This document shows positions 6,538 through 14,881 of a stretch of 44,521 nucleotides of DNA, one piece after another (within the stretch, counting starts at the first letter, position 1; each line of letters opens with the position of its first letter). Source of the stretch: an uncultured Clostridia bacterium (GTDB lineage: Bacteria > Bacillota > Clostridia > Christensenellales > Aristaeellaceae). Location: the NCBI GenBank assembly GCA_934647165.1, contig CAKUFA010000016.1, positions 1-44,521 on the forward strand, read 5' to 3'. The notes beneath the pieces are model-generated. The model was not told where the DNA came from, did no database searches, and was given only the letters and a program-made list of their open reading frames with translations. The position numbers and the translations under genes were made by a program.

Positions 6538-6567
6538 CATCAAAATGCAGTATGGAGGTATGGTAGG

Positions 6568-7575
6568 ATGATTGTTATTCTGAAGCAGGGAGCACGGCAG
6601 GAGCAGATTGACAAGCTGAGCAGTTTTTTTACGGGCATGGGGTTAAAGATTCATATGTCCCAGGGCGAAAGTTGCACTATCATGGGCCTGGTTGGCGACA
6701 CCACTCGCGTTGATGAGGACATGATTACATCGTTGGATGCGGTGGAAGCAGTGCGGCGGGTGCAGGAACCCTATAAAAAGGCAAATCGCAAGTTTCATCC
6801 GACGGATACGGTAGTGGATGCAGGCGGTGTGAAAATCGGCGGGGGAAACTTTCAGCTGATAGCGGGACCATGCTCGGTGGAAAGCGAAGAACAGATTATC
6901 ACCGTGGCTAAGGCTGTGAAAGAAGCGGGAGCGACGCTCTTGCGGGGCGGCGCGTTTAAGCCGCGCACATCGCCTTATGCTTTCCAGGGGCTGCACGGCG
7001 AAGGACTGCGGCTGCTACTCAAGGCTAAAGAGGTCACAGGGCTGCCGATTGTGACAGAAATTATGGATGCGTGCGATCTGCCGTTGTTTGAGGACGTGGA
7101 CGTGATCCAGGTAGGCGCGCGGAATATGCAGAATTTTGAACTGCTCAAGAAGCTTGGCAGGGTTAATAAACCCATTCTGCTCAAGCGTGGGTTGGCCAAT
7201 ACGTTGCAGGAGCTGCTGATGAGTGCGGAATACATCATGGCCGAGGGTAACGAGCAGATCATTTTGTGCGAACGCGGTATCCGTACTTTTGAAACAGCTA
7301 CGCGCAACACCCTTGACCTGAGCGCTGTGCCTGTGCTGCATGAGAAAACACATTTGCCGGTGATTGTTGATCCCAGCCATGCGACGGGGGTAAGCCGGTT
7401 GGTGAAGCCCATGGCGCTTGCAGCTACGGCCTGTGGTGCGGAGGGCTTGATTATCGAAGTGCACAACGACCCGAAACATGCCCTGTGCGACGGTGCACAA
7501 TCACTGACACCGGAGGAATTTGCAGATGTTGCGAAACGGGTGAAGGCTATCCGCGCCGCAGTAATGGAAGCATAA
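6568..7575 (+). CDS. aroF: 3-deoxy-7-phosphoheptulonate (DAHP) synthase
   Basis: This enzyme joins phosphoenolpyruvate and erythrose 4-phosphate in the first step of the shikimate pathway to Phe, Tyr and Trp. It is the type I-beta form: an N-terminal ACT/ferredoxin-like regulatory domain (about residues 1-70, starting MIVILKQGARQEQI) and a TIM barrel with FQLIAGPCSVESEEQ, LLRGGAFKPRTSPYAFQGL and LPVIVDPSHATGVSRLVKPM. I chose ATG 6568 (335 residues) with GGAGG at 6554-6558; the open frame to 6484 runs through the attenuator. The N-terminal domain suggests feedback control in addition to the attenuator. A bidirectional terminator follows. Confidence 0.95.
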   Translation: MIVILKQGARQEQIDKLSSFFTGMGLKIHMSQGESCTIMGLVGDTTRVDEDMITSLDAVEAVRRVQEPYKKANRKFHPTDTVVDAGGVKIGGGNFQLIAGPCSVESEEQIITVAKAVKEAGATLLRGGAFKPRTSPYAFQGLHGEGLRLLLKAKEVTGLPIVTEIMDACDLPLFEDVDVIQVGARNMQNFELLKKLGRVNKPILLKRGLANTLQELLMSAEYIMAEGNEQIILCERGIRTFETATRNTLDLSAVPVLHEKTHLPVIVDPSHATGVSRLVKPMALAATACGAEGLIIEVHNDPKHALCDGAQSLTPEEFADVAKRVKAIRAAVMEA

Positions 7576-7587
7576 AGCAATAAAATG

Positions 7588-7620
7588 AGCCCCTGAGCCA
7601 AGGATGCTCAGGGGCTTTTT
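7588..7620. terminator. Bidirectional terminator between aroF and plsY
   Basis: AGCCCCTGAGC (7588-7598) pairs with GCTCAGGGGCT (7606-7616), followed by TTTT on the plus strand and CATTTTATTG on the minus strand. It serves convergent aroF and the plsY operon. Confidence 0.9.
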
Positions 7621-7633
7621 GCATTGCAGGAAG

Positions 7634-8248
7634 TCAGACAGATTTCTTTTTGCTGCCAAGTTTGTTTTCTTTGCCATGCACAAGGCGTACAATATTGGTG
7701 CGATGGCGGAACAGGCACAGTGATGCAAGGATGATGCTCCATGCAACGATGAGCCAGTTACCCCAGTTGGTCGCACTGATGATGATAGCAAACAGCACCA
7801 GCATGAACATGGAGCCAAGGGAAACATAGCGGGTGAGATAGATTAACAAAATGGTGAGGGCAAAGCAGATAAGTGCGGGAATAGGGAAGCAGACCAGCAT
7901 GACGCCACAGGATGAAGCAACGCCCTTGCCACCCTTGAATTGGAAAAACACAGGCCAGTTGTGGCCGAGAATGACCAATATGCCGGCAAGCATGGCGCCG
8001 TAGCGATTGCCGACGATCCACCAGCCAATGCCGCAGGCAATTGCGGCTTTGGAAAAATCACCTAGAAAAGTGATGAGGCCATTTTTCATGCCCATGGTGC
8101 GCAGCACATTGGTTGCACCGGTGTTCTTGCTGCCAACTTCACGCAAGTTGGGACCATGATTGACACGCGCCACGGTGAGTCCTGTAGAAAAGGAACCCAG
8201 CAGATAGGCAATGACACCAACAATCATATAACGAAGCCAGTCAGCCAT
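7634..8248 (-). CDS. plsY: Acyl-phosphate:glycerol-3-phosphate acyltransferase PlsY
   Basis: PlsY is a multi-pass membrane enzyme that transfers an acyl group from acyl phosphate to glycerol 3-phosphate, the first step of phospholipid synthesis in Gram-positives. The 204-residue protein shows all three loop motifs: GSFSTG...EVGSKNTGATNVLRTMG, GHNWPVFFQFKGGKGVASS, and FRHRTNIVRLVHGKENK near the C-terminus. Five or so hydrophobic segments fit the known fold. It starts three bases after the der stop; der-plsY adjacency is common in Clostridia. The C-terminus is Lys-rich. Confidence 0.95.
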   Translation of the reverse strand: MADWLRYMIVGVIAYLLGSFSTGLTVARVNHGPNLREVGSKNTGATNVLRTMGMKNGLITFLGDFSKAAIACGIGWWIVGNRYGAMLAGILVILGHNWPVFFQFKGGKGVASSCGVMLVCFPIPALICFALTILLIYLTRYVSLGSMFMLVLFAIIISATNWGNWLIVAWSIILASLCLFRHRTNIVRLVHGKENKLGSKKKSV

Positions 8249-8251
8249 GCA

Positions 8252-9586
8252 TTAACCCTCCTTTTTCTTTTCACGCAAAATGAAGCGGATCGGCGTGCCG
8301 GTGAAATCGAAGGTTTTGCGGAAATAGTTTTCCAGATAGCGCTGATAGGCAAAGTGCATCAGCTCTTCATCGTTGACAAAAAGTACAAAGGTGGGCGGGC
8401 AGACGCTTTGCTGCGTGAGGTAGTAGATACGAAGCCTGCGGCCGTTGGTTGCAGGCGGCTGGAGGGCAGCGGTTGCATCCGCCAACACATCGTTGAGCAC
8501 GCCCGTGGGCACACGCTTGCACGTTTGCGCCCATACCTGATCGACCATGGAAAGCACGGTGTTGACCCGCTGCCCGGTGAGGGCGGACAGGAAAAGAACC
8601 GGCGCATAATCCATGAACTTGAGGTTTTCCAGCACCTGCTTGCGATACTTTTCCAGCGTGCCGGTATCCTTATCAATAGCGTCCCACTTATTGACGACAA
8701 CCACAACCGCTTTTCCTTCATCATGAATCATGCCGGCAATTTTGGTGTCCTGCTCGGTTACGCCGTCCTGTGCATCAATGAGCAGGAGCGCCACATCGCA
8801 GCGGCGGATAGCGGCAATGGAACGCAGCACGCTATAACGCTCGAGGGTTTCATCCTCCACAGAGCGCTTGCGGCGAATGCCGGCAGTGTCAATGATGTTG
8901 TATTCTGTGCCGTCTTCACCCGTGAAACGAGTGTCGATGGCATCCCGGGTGGTGCCGGCAATGTTGGAAACCATGGTGCGCTCCTGCCCTAAAAGACGGT
9001 TGACAAGGGAGCTTTTCCCGACATTCGGGCGGCCGACAACAGCAAGCTGCAACACATGCGCTGCGTCCTCCTGCTCATCCGGATCGGCAGGCGGAAGATG
9101 CTTGCAAATTTCGTCCAGCAGATCGCCTAGACCCAGCATGTTGATGGCACTGATGGCGATGGGGTCGCCAAGGCCAAGCTCGTAGAATTCATACATGTTG
9201 TTGTTCATGCTGATGTGATCGACCTTGTTGACCACAAGAATGACGGGCTTGCGCGTTTTTCGCAGAAGATTTGCCACTTCCCGGTCGTCATCGGTGAGTC
9301 CGTCTCGGCCATCGGTGAAAAAGCAAATGACGTCCGCCGTATCCATAGCGATTTCTGCCTGGCGGCGCATCTGGCTGAGCAGCACATCCTCGCTGTGGGG
9401 ATCAATACCGCCGGTATCAATCAGGGTAAATTTGCGGGTAAGCCATTCCACATCGGCATATACCCGATCACGGGTCACACCGGGGGTGTCTTCAACAATG
9501 CTGATACGCTTGCCGACAACTTTATTGAAAAATGTTGATTTGCCTACATTGGGGCGGCCGACAATGGCCACAAGCGGTCTCGCCAT
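8252..9586 (-). CDS. der: Ribosome-associated GTPase Der (EngA)
   Basis: Der is a double-GTPase needed for 50S subunit assembly. The protein (444 residues) has two G domains, each with GRPNVGKS (near the N-terminus and after about residue 175), switch motifs DTPGVTRDR and IAGTTRDAIDT, DTGG/DTAG boxes, and NKVD and NKWD specificity motifs, then a KH-like C-terminal domain. I chose ATG 9586: it overlaps the upstream stop codon by one base (TGATG) and follows GGAGG. The frame is open a further seven codons upstream, inside the neighbouring gene. Confidence 0.97.
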   Translation of the reverse strand: MARPLVAIVGRPNVGKSTFFNKVVGKRISIVEDTPGVTRDRVYADVEWLTRKFTLIDTGGIDPHSEDVLLSQMRRQAEIAMDTADVICFFTDGRDGLTDDDREVANLLRKTRKPVILVVNKVDHISMNNNMYEFYELGLGDPIAISAINMLGLGDLLDEICKHLPPADPDEQEDAAHVLQLAVVGRPNVGKSSLVNRLLGQERTMVSNIAGTTRDAIDTRFTGEDGTEYNIIDTAGIRRKRSVEDETLERYSVLRSIAAIRRCDVALLLIDAQDGVTEQDTKIAGMIHDEGKAVVVVVNKWDAIDKDTGTLEKYRKQVLENLKFMDYAPVLFLSALTGQRVNTVLSMVDQVWAQTCKRVPTGVLNDVLADATAALQPPATNGRRLRIYYLTQQSVCPPTFVLFVNDEELMHFAYQRYLENYFRKTFDFTGTPIRFILREKKKEG

Positions 9587-10893
9587 CAGTTTTCCTCCAT
9601 TCCGCAAAGAGCTTTCCAGAAGCCTTCACCGGTATTTTCTACAATGCGCAGGGGGGCGGGCAGTGCCTGCCGTGCCTGCTCTACGCTGGTTCCATCCAGA
9701 AACAGATCGCCTTCGTTGCGAATCATGTTTCGGCAGATCATGATTTCATCACATTGCACGCCTTGAAGCTGCTCGATAAGGTCGCCGCCGGTAATCAGAC
9801 CGGTAACAGTGACTGATTCGCCAAAGAAGCGGTTGAGAATGGGCCGCACTTCGATTTGCGTGCCGCTGGGCGCATAGGTATCAATCATTCGCCGGATGAA
9901 AGATGCCACAGAGGTGCCGCATGCGATCAAACGGCGTTTCGGGCATGGAACGTCACAGGGAAAGTCCTCGGCAGCGTAGTGGATGTCTGTTTCAAACAGG
10001 CGGAGCATGCCAACGCCGTTTTCCACCTGCGGATAACCCTCATACTCTTCGTCCTCGGGAAGCGGAAGACCGCTGAGGCAATAAAACTCGTCCGACGGGA
10101 AAACAAAACGTGTGCCCAAGCGGCGAAGAAAATCCGCCTGTATGGGCCTAATTGTTTCCACCAGTTGACGGGCAGTGTCGCGGTTGTAGGGTTCAATTTT
10201 GTCCAATCCCTCACGCCAACGGGTGAGACCAACGGGAACAAGCGCGACGCTTTGTGCGGCAGGACGAAGACTTTCCAAGTCACGCAGGGTTTTCATGAGC
10301 AGTTCGCCGTCATTCCAGCCGGGACAGAGCACGACCTGGCAATGATAGCGCAGGCCATGTGCCTTGAGAGTGCGCAGACGATCCATGATTTGCCCTGCGT
10401 GGGGGTTCCGCATCATGCGGCAGCGCATATCGGGATCCGTGACGTGCACAGAAATGTAAAGCGGGCTTACCCTGCGGCGCAAAATACGGTCGAATTCCTG
10501 ATCGTTCACGTTGGTGAGCGTGACGAAGTTGCCCATCATCAGCGACAGACGCCAATCATCGTCCTTGACGTAGAGCGTATCGCGCATACCCGGGGGCATC
10601 TGGTCAATGAAGCAGAAGATGCAATGGTTGTGGCAGGGCCGGGGTTTGGAAATGATACTCTGATCCAGCGTGAGACCGAGTGGTTCCCAGTCCTCCTTGT
10701 GCACGTGAAGCACCGTGCGTTCGCTATTTGCGCGCAAGACCTCCATGGAAAAACGTTCCTGCGCGGTCAACGCCTGATAGTCGATTTGGTCGATGACCGG
10801 TTCGCCGGCGATCTTTTCCAGCTGGTCGCCTTCTTTGAGCCCGAGCCTTTCGGCAATGGAGCCGGGAGCGACGTGGATAATGGTACTGGCCAA
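9586..10893 (-). CDS. DUF512 / PDZ-radical SAM family protein
   Basis: This family is widespread in Clostridia and its function is unproven. The 435-residue protein has an N-terminal PDZ-like segment (IIHVAPGSIAERLGLKEGDQ), an iron-sulfur motif CHNHCIFCF (Cys 87, 91 and 94) followed by IDQMPPGMRDTLYVKDDDWR, and a DUF512 C-terminal part. The Cys spacing fits a radical-SAM-like 4Fe-4S site. The open frame extends to GTG 10968, but the promoter at 10974-11002 places the transcript start at about 10967. I therefore chose TTG 10893, preceded by GGAAGG and giving the family's usual start. It is first in an operon with der and plsY, which hints at a link to ribosome or membrane biogenesis (inference). 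Confidence 0.85.
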   Translation of the reverse strand: MASTIIHVAPGSIAERLGLKEGDQLEKIAGEPVIDQIDYQALTAQERFSMEVLRANSERTVLHVHKEDWEPLGLTLDQSIISKPRPCHNHCIFCFIDQMPPGMRDTLYVKDDDWRLSLMMGNFVTLTNVNDQEFDRILRRRVSPLYISVHVTDPDMRCRMMRNPHAGQIMDRLRTLKAHGLRYHCQVVLCPGWNDGELLMKTLRDLESLRPAAQSVALVPVGLTRWREGLDKIEPYNRDTARQLVETIRPIQADFLRRLGTRFVFPSDEFYCLSGLPLPEDEEYEGYPQVENGVGMLRLFETDIHYAAEDFPCDVPCPKRRLIACGTSVASFIRRMIDTYAPSGTQIEVRPILNRFFGESVTVTGLITGGDLIEQLQGVQCDEIMICRNMIRNEGDLFLDGTSVEQARQALPAPLRIVENTGEGFWKALCGMEEN

Positions 10894-10973
10894 TGCGCGT
10901 AGACCTTCCTTTCCTTCTCCTTTGCGGCAGGAGAAAAATCCTTGCCGACGGCCACTTTGAAAAAGCACTACCT

Positions 10974-11002
10974 ATTATGACCAAATCAACGCCAAAAGTC
11001 AA
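10974..11002 (-). promoter_or_regulatory. Sigma-A promoter of the DUF512-der-plsY operon
   Basis: On the minus strand TTGACT (11002-10997) and CATAAT (10979-10974) are spaced by 17 bases. It decides the start codon of the DUF512 gene. Confidence 0.8.
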
Positions 11003-11063
11003 GGATTGGGCGCATAAGGCAAAGGAAAGGTGTGCAAGATGAGCGTAAAAGGGAGGCGAAGGC

Positions 11064-12332
11064 ATGGCGGTTTATCGTGTGAGGCACTGCGAGCGCCTGA
11101 GTGGGGAATGCACGGTGCATGCGGCCAAGAACGCCGTGCTGCCGATCATGTGCGCTTCGCTTTTGACGCGGGAGCCTGTGACCATTGAACGTGTGCCAAT
11201 TCTGCGGGACGTGGAAACGCTGCTGGAAATTCTTGCGGACTGCGGAACAGAAATGAGCCGTAACCGTGAAGCCCTAACGCTTTGGACAGATGATCCTCAC
11301 TCGCCGCAGGCGGAGGATCTGCTCAGCCGCATGCGTGCTTCAGTGCTGGTAATGGGGCCGTTGCTGGCACGGACAGGATATGCACGCGTGGCGCTGCCGG
11401 GCGGATGCGCCATCGGGCAGCGGCCGATTGACCTGCATGTAAAAGGCATGCAGGCGCTGGGTGCGCAGGCGCATATGACGCCGGGCTCCGTGACGCTGCA
11501 AGGAAAGCTGCGGGGCGGCAACGTCTACCTGGATTTTCCGAGCGTTGGGGCGACGGAGAATATCCTTCTGGCGGCAACGTTAGCCAAAGGAGCAACGCGC
11601 ATTGAAAATGCGGCCAAGGAGCCGGAAATTGTGGACTTGTGCACCATGTTGACAGAAATGGGGGCAAAAATCAGCGGCGGTGGAACGGGAACGATTTTTG
11701 TGGAGGGGCAGGAGACGCTGCATGGCTGCACCTATCGCCCGATACCTGACCGCATCGAAGCTGGAACGTTGTTGTGTGCTGCTGCTATGACGGAAGGAAG
11801 CGTGCTGGTTCGCGGCATTCGACCGGAGCACATGCGGGCGGTGCTTTTCAAGCTGTCGGAAGCGGGGGCACAGCTGAGGGAGAGCGCGGCGGGACTTCGC
11901 CTGAGCGGACGGGCAAACGAGCCGATTCAAGTGCGGACGATGGCTTACCCGGGTTTCCCAACGGATATGCAGGCGCCCATGATGGCGCTGGCGTTGAGCT
12001 TGCAGGGCACGTCCGTCTTTCTGGAAACGATTTTTGAAAATCGTTTTATGCATGCAAGAGAAATGGCACGCATGGGCGCATCTATCCGCATAGAGGATCG
12101 CATTGCCTTGGTGGACGGCGGACGCCCGCTGGCCGGAACAATGGTGTCCAGCACGGACTTGCGCGGCGGCGCAGCCATGATGCTTTGCGGCCTTGTGGCG
12201 GAAGGTGAAACAGTGCTCAACGATCCGGCAGGACACATTGCGCGCGGCTATGAGGATTTGCCGGGGATGCTGCGCGGCCTTGGTGCGGATGTGGAGTGTG
12301 ATGATGTGCCGGATATTCAGCGGCATGGATGA
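11064..12332 (+). CDS. murA: UDP-N-acetylglucosamine 1-carboxyvinyltransferase (MurA family)
   Basis: MurA adds enolpyruvate from PEP to UDP-GlcNAc, the committed step of peptidoglycan synthesis and the target of fosfomycin. The 422-residue protein has the substrate pair Lys22-Asn23 (AAKNAVLPIM) and the catalytic loop LPGGCAIGQRPIDLHVKGMQ with Cys115, the residue fosfomycin alkylates; later YPGFPTDMQAPMMALALSLQ and NRFMHAREMARMGA are standard. GGGAGG precedes ATG 11064. Clostridia often carry two MurA paralogues, so this may be MurA1 or MurA2. It is a single gene, divergent from the DUF512 operon. Confidence 0.93.
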   Translation: MAVYRVRHCERLSGECTVHAAKNAVLPIMCASLLTREPVTIERVPILRDVETLLEILADCGTEMSRNREALTLWTDDPHSPQAEDLLSRMRASVLVMGPLLARTGYARVALPGGCAIGQRPIDLHVKGMQALGAQAHMTPGSVTLQGKLRGGNVYLDFPSVGATENILLAATLAKGATRIENAAKEPEIVDLCTMLTEMGAKISGGGTGTIFVEGQETLHGCTYRPIPDRIEAGTLLCAAAMTEGSVLVRGIRPEHMRAVLFKLSEAGAQLRESAAGLRLSGRANEPIQVRTMAYPGFPTDMQAPMMALALSLQGTSVFLETIFENRFMHAREMARMGASIRIEDRIALVDGGRPLAGTMVSSTDLRGGAAMMLCGLVAEGETVLNDPAGHIARGYEDLPGMLRGLGADVECDDVPDIQRHG

Positions 12333-12392
12333 AAAAACTCTGAAAACATAGGCTGTATTCGCAAAGAAATTTACAAAGATTTAACATGAACT

Positions 12393-12421
12393 TTGACACT
12401 GCGCTCTAAATGTGCTATGCT
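12393..12421 (+). promoter_or_regulatory. Sigma-A promoter of the MATE gene
   Basis: A consensus TTGACA (12393-12398) and TATGCT (12416-12421) are separated by 17 bases. Transcription would start near 12428, leaving about 25 bases before the start codon. Confidence 0.85.
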
Positions 12422-12452
12422 GTATCAAAAACAAAGAACACGGAGGCTGACC

Positions 12453-13820
12453 ATGGGAGCGCACCGCACTGACCAGGATATGACGCAGGGCGTTATCTGG
12501 AAGCATTTTGTTCGATTCTCGCTGCCGATGATGTTGGGGCTTTTATTCCAGCAGATGTATAATACGGTGGACACACTGGTTGTGGGGCGATTTGTCGGCA
12601 CGGAAGCGTTGGCGGCTGTGGGATCCACTAACAGTATTATTAACATGCTGGTGGGCCTGAGCGCCGGCCTTTCCACCGGCGCAAGCGTGATTATCAGCCA
12701 GCGATACGGCGCCCATGATGTAAAAGGACTCCATGATGCTGTGCATACCACCATTACGGTGACACTGATTCTATGCGCGTTACTTACATGTCTTGGCGTG
12801 TTGATTGTGCAGCCGATGCTGAAAATGATGTCCACACCGGAAGAAGTATTTGGCGAGGCGCAAAGCTACCTGACCATTTATTTCGGCGGCATTGCAGGAT
12901 TGCTGATTTATAACATGGGTTCAGCCATTTTGCGTGCCGTGGGGGATTCCAAGCGCCCATTGTACTTTCTGGTGTTTTCGGCCCTTATGAACACAGGCCT
13001 TGACCTGCTGTTTGTGGTGGTGCTGCATATGGGTGTGGAGGGAGTTGCCTGGGCGACCATCATCGCACAGGGCATGTCCGCAGCACTGGTGCTGTTCTCA
13101 CTGAGCCATGACCATGCGGCCTACGGTATACGCTGGAACAGCCTGGGTATTCGAAAAGATATGCTGGGCAGCATTCTTTCAGTGGGACTTCCATCCGGCG
13201 TGCAGCAGGGGCTGACGGCTTTTTCCAACGTGTTTGTGCAGTCGTACATCAATGCGTTCGGTGCTGCATGCATGGCTGGCTACAGCAGCTATAATAAATT
13301 AGACGCGTTTATCCTTATCCCAGTGCAGGCAATTGCCATGGCGTCCACCACCTTTGTTGGGCAGAACTGGGGCGCAAACAAGCCTGAACGGGCACGACAG
13401 GGCGTCAGGCAGGCGCTGATCCTGAGCATTGTATGCACGGTGAGTTTGACCATAGGGATGCTTCTGCTGGCACGGCCGCTGCTGAGCCTTTTCAGCCCGG
13501 AAGAAGAGGTGATTGAATACGGCGTTCGGTTCATCTCCATTGTCACGCCATTCTATTTCACCATCTGCTTTAACCAGATTTTCGGCGGAGCGCTGCGTGG
13601 CGTGGGAAATGCCAAAGCACCCATGGTCATCATGCTATGTTCTTTTGTGGTGTTCCGGCAAATTTATCTGTTCACAGTGAGCCGGCTGATTGGCGGCTTT
13701 GTACCGGTAGCGCTGGGGTACCCCATGGGATGGGTGGTGTGCTCCACATCGCTGTTCATTTGCTACAAGCACAGCGTATTGGCGCGAGGCAAGCAGCAAA
13801 TGCAGCAGGTTACAGCATAA
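12453..13820 (+). CDS. MATE family efflux transporter
   Basis: Multidrug and toxic compound extrusion proteins are 12-helix membrane antiporters driven by Na+ or H+. This 455-residue protein has the NorM/DinF-like pattern: an N-terminal helix ending in FSLPMMLGLLFQQMYNTVDT, then FVGTEALAAVGSTNSIIN, and in the second half GLPSGVQQGLTAFSNVFVQS and FVGQNWGANKPERARQGV. ATG 12453 follows GGAGG and lies downstream of the promoter, whose -35 box falls inside the longer open frame. It is monocistronic with a strong terminator. The substrate is unknown. Confidence 0.92.
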   Translation: MGAHRTDQDMTQGVIWKHFVRFSLPMMLGLLFQQMYNTVDTLVVGRFVGTEALAAVGSTNSIINMLVGLSAGLSTGASVIISQRYGAHDVKGLHDAVHTTITVTLILCALLTCLGVLIVQPMLKMMSTPEEVFGEAQSYLTIYFGGIAGLLIYNMGSAILRAVGDSKRPLYFLVFSALMNTGLDLLFVVVLHMGVEGVAWATIIAQGMSAALVLFSLSHDHAAYGIRWNSLGIRKDMLGSILSVGLPSGVQQGLTAFSNVFVQSYINAFGAACMAGYSSYNKLDAFILIPVQAIAMASTTFVGQNWGANKPERARQGVRQALILSIVCTVSLTIGMLLLARPLLSLFSPEEEVIEYGVRFISIVTPFYFTICFNQIFGGALRGVGNAKAPMVIMLCSFVVFRQIYLFTVSRLIGGFVPVALGYPMGWVVCSTSLFICYKHSVLARGKQQMQQVTA

Positions 13821-13860
13821 ACAACGCGCCGCGGAAGGATCTTTCCGCGGCGCGTTGTTT
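13819..13860 (+). terminator. Intrinsic terminator after the MATE gene
   Basis: A very long GC-rich stem: AACAACGCGCCGCGGAA (from 13820) pairs with TTCCGCGGCGCGTTGTT (13843-13859), starting at the stop codon and ending in T-rich sequence. Confidence 0.85.
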
Positions 13861-13869
13861 ATTGCATAG

Positions 13870-13900
13870 GGAAAGAGACGCTTTTGCTGCGTCTCTTTCC
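13870..13900 (-). terminator. Hairpin after the Cys-rich gene
   Basis: GGAAAGAGACGC (13870-13881) pairs perfectly with GCGTCTCTTTCC (13889-13900) around a 7-base loop, ten bases beyond the stop codon of the minus-strand gene. No clear U tract follows on the minus strand, so it may work together with the neighbouring MATE stem. Confidence 0.6.
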
Positions 13901-13910
13901 GGATGATGCT

Positions 13911-14717
13911 TTACCGGTTCTGACAGGAGGAACAGCCGCCGGTGCCGGAGCAGCTGCGCCTACAGGTGCAGCCTGTGTTTGAAGTGCTGACCGTTCCCTC
14001 GTTGCAAAGGGACATGGGCGGGAATAGCGGCAGGGAAAAGAACTCGTCGCATACGTTCTCGGCAAATTCCTCGGCGGGAGGAATGGTGCAGAAGCCGTAG
14101 CTGGGGATGAGGATTTCCACATCTGCCAGCACCTTGAGGATGATGGTGACGCACACTGTCATGCGGAACTTGTTGTCGCCCAGATACGTGCCAGAAACAC
14201 AGATGGCGGAGACCATGCTTTCCATGGTGTAAGGCACGATGGATTCGTCAGGAATGGAAAGCAACACATCGCGATCAACGGAAACAACGCCTTTACCGAT
14301 GTACTCCACGCAGCGGCTGTCCACGAAAAGGATATCAATGGGCACGTCGATGGTGGCGCGCACACGGGCAAAGCAGGGGCGGTCGCACAGGCGATCCACA
14401 GTGAGGTTGCGGATGGTGCCCTCCGTGCTGGTGCTGCGGCAGCTTTCAAAGGTGATGGGCGGCACGGGTGCGGAGGTGGGCGTCACGGTTTCCTGGGTGT
14501 CGGAGCAACCGCAGGCGTTGCACTGGCAAGTGTTGGCTACTTGCGCGTAGCTGGTGATGGTGACCACTTTGTTGGTCAGCTGTTCCTGCTGCAGGCAGCT
14601 GTCATACACACGCTTAACCTGCACGCAGACTTTTTCCTGCAAGCCATCCAGGGCACTGCCGGAAATGGTGCCGGGGCAACAGGAGGGATTCGCGTTTTTG
14701 TAGGAGAAAAAGCTCAT
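13911..14717 (-). CDS. Cys-rich protein of unknown function, possible spore coat or surface component
   Basis: This 268-residue protein carries 22 Cys, including CQCNACGC near residue 65 and a tail with CTCRRSC and CSSC. The middle part, with LCDRPCFARVRATIDVPIDI, VVSVDRDVLLSIPDESIVPY and CVTIILKVLADVEILIPSYG, looks like beta-strand-rich repeats. I recall similar Cys-rich proteins from spore-forming Clostridia but know no function. ATG 14717 follows AAGGAGG; the longer open frame upstream has no support. There is no signal peptide or membrane helix. A possible mother-cell type -10 box lies upstream. Coat protein is an inference from Cys content and lack of a signal sequence. Confidence 0.7.
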   Translation of the reverse strand: MSFFSYKNANPSCCPGTISGSALDGLQEKVCVQVKRVYDSCLQQEQLTNKVVTITSYAQVANTCQCNACGCSDTQETVTPTSAPVPPITFESCRSTSTEGTIRNLTVDRLCDRPCFARVRATIDVPIDILFVDSRCVEYIGKGVVSVDRDVLLSIPDESIVPYTMESMVSAICVSGTYLGDNKFRMTVCVTIILKVLADVEILIPSYGFCTIPPAEEFAENVCDEFFSLPLFPPMSLCNEGTVSTSNTGCTCRRSCSGTGGCSSCQNR

Positions 14718-14772
14718 CTGATACGCCTCCTTACTTTTGACCTCCGCATGGCTGCGGTGGCCTTTACACAAG

Positions 14773-14781
14773 CAAGGTATG
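14773..14781 (-). promoter_or_regulatory. Possible mother-cell (sigma-K/sigma-E-like) -10 box
   Basis: On the minus strand CATACCTTG (14781-14773) matches eight of nine positions of the sigma-K -10 consensus CATAnnnTA and seven of eight of the sigma-E form. An AC pair stands near the expected sigma-K -35 position, one base too close. No sigma-A promoter is evident. It is weak evidence taken alone. Confidence 0.3.
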
Positions 14782-14820
14782 ACAGAGGGAAAAAAGCGTG
14801 CAAAACGCAGCGGTGACAGG

Positions 14821-14858
14821 CAAAATGAAAACCGCCGCCTGCAACAGTCAGGCGACGG
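14821..14858 (-). terminator. Intrinsic terminator after deoB
   Basis: On the minus strand CCGTCGCCTG (14858-14849) pairs with CAGGCGGCGG (14841-14832, one G-U), followed by TTTTCATTTTG. Confidence 0.85.
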
Positions 14859-14881
14859 CATAAGCTTGAAAGAAAATGAGC

